From Enterococcus plantarum (GTDB lineage: Bacteria > Bacillota > Bacilli > Lactobacillales > Enterococcaceae): DNA of 64,000 nt. The translations under genes were made by a program, and so were the position numbers. The DNA lies in contig NZ_MIKA01000006.1 of the NCBI RefSeq assembly GCF_001730295.1, forward strand, positions 31,479-95,478, read 5' to 3'. Every line of letters starts with the position of its first letter. The stretch's first letter is position 1. The notes below the pieces were generated by a model. The model did no database searches and was not told the DNA's origin. It saw nothing but the letters and a program-made list of their open reading frames with translations. This document shows positions 61,941-64,000 of this stretch, piece by piece.

Positions 61941-63287
61941 GTGAAAGTAGTAATTATCGGAGCCTCACATGGAGGGCTTCAAGCTGCGGTAACGATAAAG
62001 AAGTTAAATCCTCAAACAGAGGTTGTTTTAATTGAAAAAAGAGGTGAGCTTAGCTTTGTTTCAAGTGGGATTGTTTTGAAATTAAATCAATTAGTCAATG
62101 ATTTGGACAACGTGAGATACCTTACCTCTGAAGAATTAGAAGAACAAGGTGTAGATGTCTTACTAAACGCAACAGTGACTACAATCGATCCTGATAAAAA
62201 AACCATTGCCTACTTGGATACCTCTAAAAAATCACATGAAATCAACTACGAGAAGTTAATCCTTGCAACTGGATCAAATCAATTTTCCACGAACCTAACA
62301 TTACCAAGTAAAGACAAGGTTACTGTTTTTAAAAGCTATTCAAGCTCTAAGGAAGTGTTGGAAAAATTAGAACATGCAAAATCTATTTCGATTGTTGGTG
62401 GTGGATATATCGGTGTAGAATTGTGCGATGCTTTGAGAGGGCAAGGCAAAGAAATTCACTTGATTGAAAGTGCTGATTCAGTTCTATTTCGTTATTTAGA
62501 TAAGGATCTATCTTCATTGATTGAACAAAAAATTCGAGACTCTGGCGTTAAACTTCATTTAAATGAGAGTGTTATTGGCTTTTCAGACACAGACAAAGAG
62601 TTGTTTGTCACGAAAACAACAAATGAAGAAATCAGAAATGATTATGTGATCGTAGCTGTCAATGCTCGACCAGATACTACATTAGTAAAGGATTTTCTAG
62701 ATTTGAATGCAAACGGAACGATTCGTGTTAATGAGCAGATGCAGACAAGTGATCCTGATATTTTTGCTTTGGGTGATGTTATTTCTTATCCTGTCCACAA
62801 TAGTTATCGTAAATCTTTTATTCCTTTAGTCAATAATGTTGTTCGCAGCGCAACAGTAGCTGCAATGAACGTAATAGGGTATCCGATGAAATATAATAAA
62901 ACACAAAAAACAACCGCTGCTAACATTTTCGACTGCTACGTTGCAAGCACTGGATTAACCGAAATAGAAGCCAAATTTGAAGGCATCGAAGTTGAAAGTA
63001 TCTTTTTGACAGTACCATGCCAATTGCCTTACCTTGAATTGCAGGAGGACGTGCATATCAAAATGGTTTTTGAAAAAGGGTCGCACAAATTAATTGGCGC
63101 TCAATTGATGTCAGAAAAAGATATTACGCAATCAATCAACACGTTATCTTTGGCCATCAACCAAGGAATAACACTTGAAGAATTAGTTACGATGGATTTT
63201 TATTTTAACCCAAGCATCAATCAACCGATGGGGATCATTAGTCGGGCAGCCTATGAATTTTTGATTGAAAAGTATAAGATTGAATAA
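61941..63287 (+). CDS. NADH oxidase/peroxidase-family flavoprotein with Ser at the redox-Cys position
   Basis: A 448-aa FAD- and NAD(P)-dependent protein of the Nox/Npr/CoA-disulfide-reductase family. FAD loop VVIIGASHGGLQAA (about 3-16), NAD loop ISIVGGGYIGVELCDAL, DIFALGDV and a C-terminal dimerisation domain are intact. The active-site SCG of relatives (Cys42 in E. faecalis Npr and Nox) reads FVSSGI here, with serine at residue 42 when counted from GTG 61941 (GAAGGGAG upstream). Without that cysteine it should not work as a normal peroxidase or water-forming oxidase; hydrogen peroxide formation or another acceptor is possible. Divergent from the Mga-type regulator. Confidence 0.88.
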   Translation: MKVVIIGASHGGLQAAVTIKKLNPQTEVVLIEKRGELSFVSSGIVLKLNQLVNDLDNVRYLTSEELEEQGVDVLLNATVTTIDPDKKTIAYLDTSKKSHEINYEKLILATGSNQFSTNLTLPSKDKVTVFKSYSSSKEVLEKLEHAKSISIVGGGYIGVELCDALRGQGKEIHLIESADSVLFRYLDKDLSSLIEQKIRDSGVKLHLNESVIGFSDTDKELFVTKTTNEEIRNDYVIVAVNARPDTTLVKDFLDLNANGTIRVNEQMQTSDPDIFALGDVISYPVHNSYRKSFIPLVNNVVRSATVAAMNVIGYPMKYNKTQKTTAANIFDCYVASTGLTEIEAKFEGIEVESIFLTVPCQLPYLELQEDVHIKMVFEKGSHKLIGAQLMSEKDITQSINTLSLAINQGITLEELVTMDFYFNPSINQPMGIISRAAYEFLIEKYKIE

Positions 63288-63377
63288 ATTTGAAGTAAGG
63301 TACTTTAATTTCTACTATTATTGCTATAATACTTAGAGAATGTGAGGAAGAGAAAGATTCAACTCATATTCCATGAG

Positions 63378-63416
63378 TAGAGTAAGGTCTGTTGATTAGA
63401 CTTTACTCTTTTTTTA
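63378..63416 (+). terminator. Terminator after the flavoprotein gene
   Basis: AGAGTAAGGTCT pairs with AGACTTTACTCT, followed by seven T. Confidence 0.88.
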
Positions 63417-63647
63417 TAAAAATGAGCTGTTACTTTTTTTTGCTTTCCTAAAACGGATAAATTCTATAAAAAAGTCTGTAATGAATGACCGTAGGCATAA
63501 TATTCGTTGATTTCTTTTTTCTTGTTGATTTATATGCAATTGGAAAAAATGGTTTAATAACCTTATTAAGAGGGCAAACGGTTGAGTAAATATTGAAAAT
63601 TAGCAATATCTGCATAAGGAATTATTTTGCGTTTTGTGATTTTTTCG

Positions 63648-63700
63648 TTTCACAAAAAGTGAAAAATACAATTGTGTCTATATGTGTGCTTTGTTATACT
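63648..63700 (+). promoter_or_regulatory. Inverted repeat and promoter before the type VII substrate gene
   Basis: TTTCAC-AAAAA-GTGAAA (63648-63664) lies just upstream of TTGTGT (63672-63677), a 17-nt spacer and TATACT (63695-63700). The palindrome may be an operator. Confidence 0.55.
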
Positions 63701-63731
63701 TATCCGTATAAATTTAACAAGGAGTGAAAAT

Positions 63732-64000
63732 ATGGGGATAAAAAGCAGTCTATCTATAGCAGGGAATGTATCCGCTTCTTTTAGTCAATCAGCCAATGCT
63801 TTAAACAACATAAAAGGACCAACCAATATCGCGACGAGAACGAACGTGATGGGCAATGCGAAGGCGAAAGAAACAGCGACTAATTTTGGAAACGATATTA
63901 AAAAACTCTCAGCTAGTATTGTAGCTACTGGGAAAAATATACACTCTGTTGCAAAGGATTTTTCCGAAATCGACTTAAAAGCATCACATCAATTTCAAGC
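63732..64000 (+). CDS. Probable type VII secretion substrate or partner (partial, runs off the window)
   Basis: At least 89 residues, cut by the window end. It starts MGIKSSLSIAGNVSASFSQS and continues with helical, Ala/Asn/Ser/Lys-rich sequence without a signal peptide. This resembles the small helical SACOL2603/DUF3130-type proteins encoded first in LXG toxin operons of type VII secretion systems. AAGGAGTG lies 7 nt before the ATG. A larger LXG effector would be expected downstream. Identification is by pattern only. Confidence 0.6.
   Translation, partial: MGIKSSLSIAGNVSASFSQSANALNNIKGPTNIATRTNVMGNAKAKETATNFGNDIKKLSASIVATGKNIHSVAKDFSEIDLKASHQFQ

Overview
The window is a low-GC Firmicutes chromosome segment, almost certainly from the genus Enterococcus. 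Supporting this are the gene order leuS / Gls24-AmaP stress operon / rplY / ddl-murF-cshA / acpS-alr-mazF, a WxL-type surface-protein locus, PRD- and Mga-type regulators, T-boxes with TGG(N)ACCACG cores, and strong AGGAGG ribosome sites. The order matches what I recall of Enterococcus faecalis (EF_0801 to about EF_0850), but inserted loci and protein divergence point to another species. I cannot name the species. I see no rRNA, tRNA, insertion sequence, prophage or CRISPR array.

Left part (1-25.3 kb): a leucine T-box and leuS; an ABC-F protein behind a translated leader and terminator; a four-gene WxL-type surface locus; a catabolite- and antiterminator-controlled 6-phospho-beta-glucosidase; a rhodanese; and WrbA. 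On the minus strand is an amino-acid ABC transporter with two tandem T-boxes (probably histidine), whose operon is split by three tandem 122-bp repeats. Next come a C26 peptidase, an OppA lipoprotein, the amaP-DUF2273-gls24-glsB stress operon, rplY, a pseudouridine synthase, a HAD nucleotidase, a GNAT acetyltransferase and udk.

Middle (25.5-47.2 kb): a VncRS/Vex-like block (response regulator, histidine kinase, two FtsX permeases, two ATPases, a PASTA protein); an orphan MazF; a Gfo/Idh/MocA oxidoreductase; a possible small RNA; then an 11.4-kb cluster (35774-47207) of the poorly described EF_0829-EF_0839 type. That cluster holds a PRD regulator, a PRD-like protein, four uncharacterised proteins including two polytopic membrane proteins, a PTS EIIC, a DUF871/MupG-like hydrolase, a metallo-deacetylase, a DgaE-type ammonia lyase, a KDGP aldolase and a KDG kinase. 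Read as a pathway, it would import a phosphorylated amino-sugar-acid conjugate, split it, deacylate it, eliminate ammonia and cleave KDGP to pyruvate and glyceraldehyde-3-phosphate. This is the strongest candidate for an undescribed system.

Right part (47.2-64 kb): a GyrB N-terminal-domain paralogue with a dead ATP site; a YaiI/YqxD protein; the cell-wall and housekeeping genes ddl, murF, cshA, acpS, alr, mazF; an uncharacterised set of membrane protein, long coiled coil and LysM protein next to a signal peptidase I; a Mga-type regulator divergent from an NADH-oxidase-family flavoprotein with serine at the usual redox-cysteine position; and the start of a probable type VII secretion substrate cut by the window edge. 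Two families of palindromic intergenic repeats are scattered through the window.
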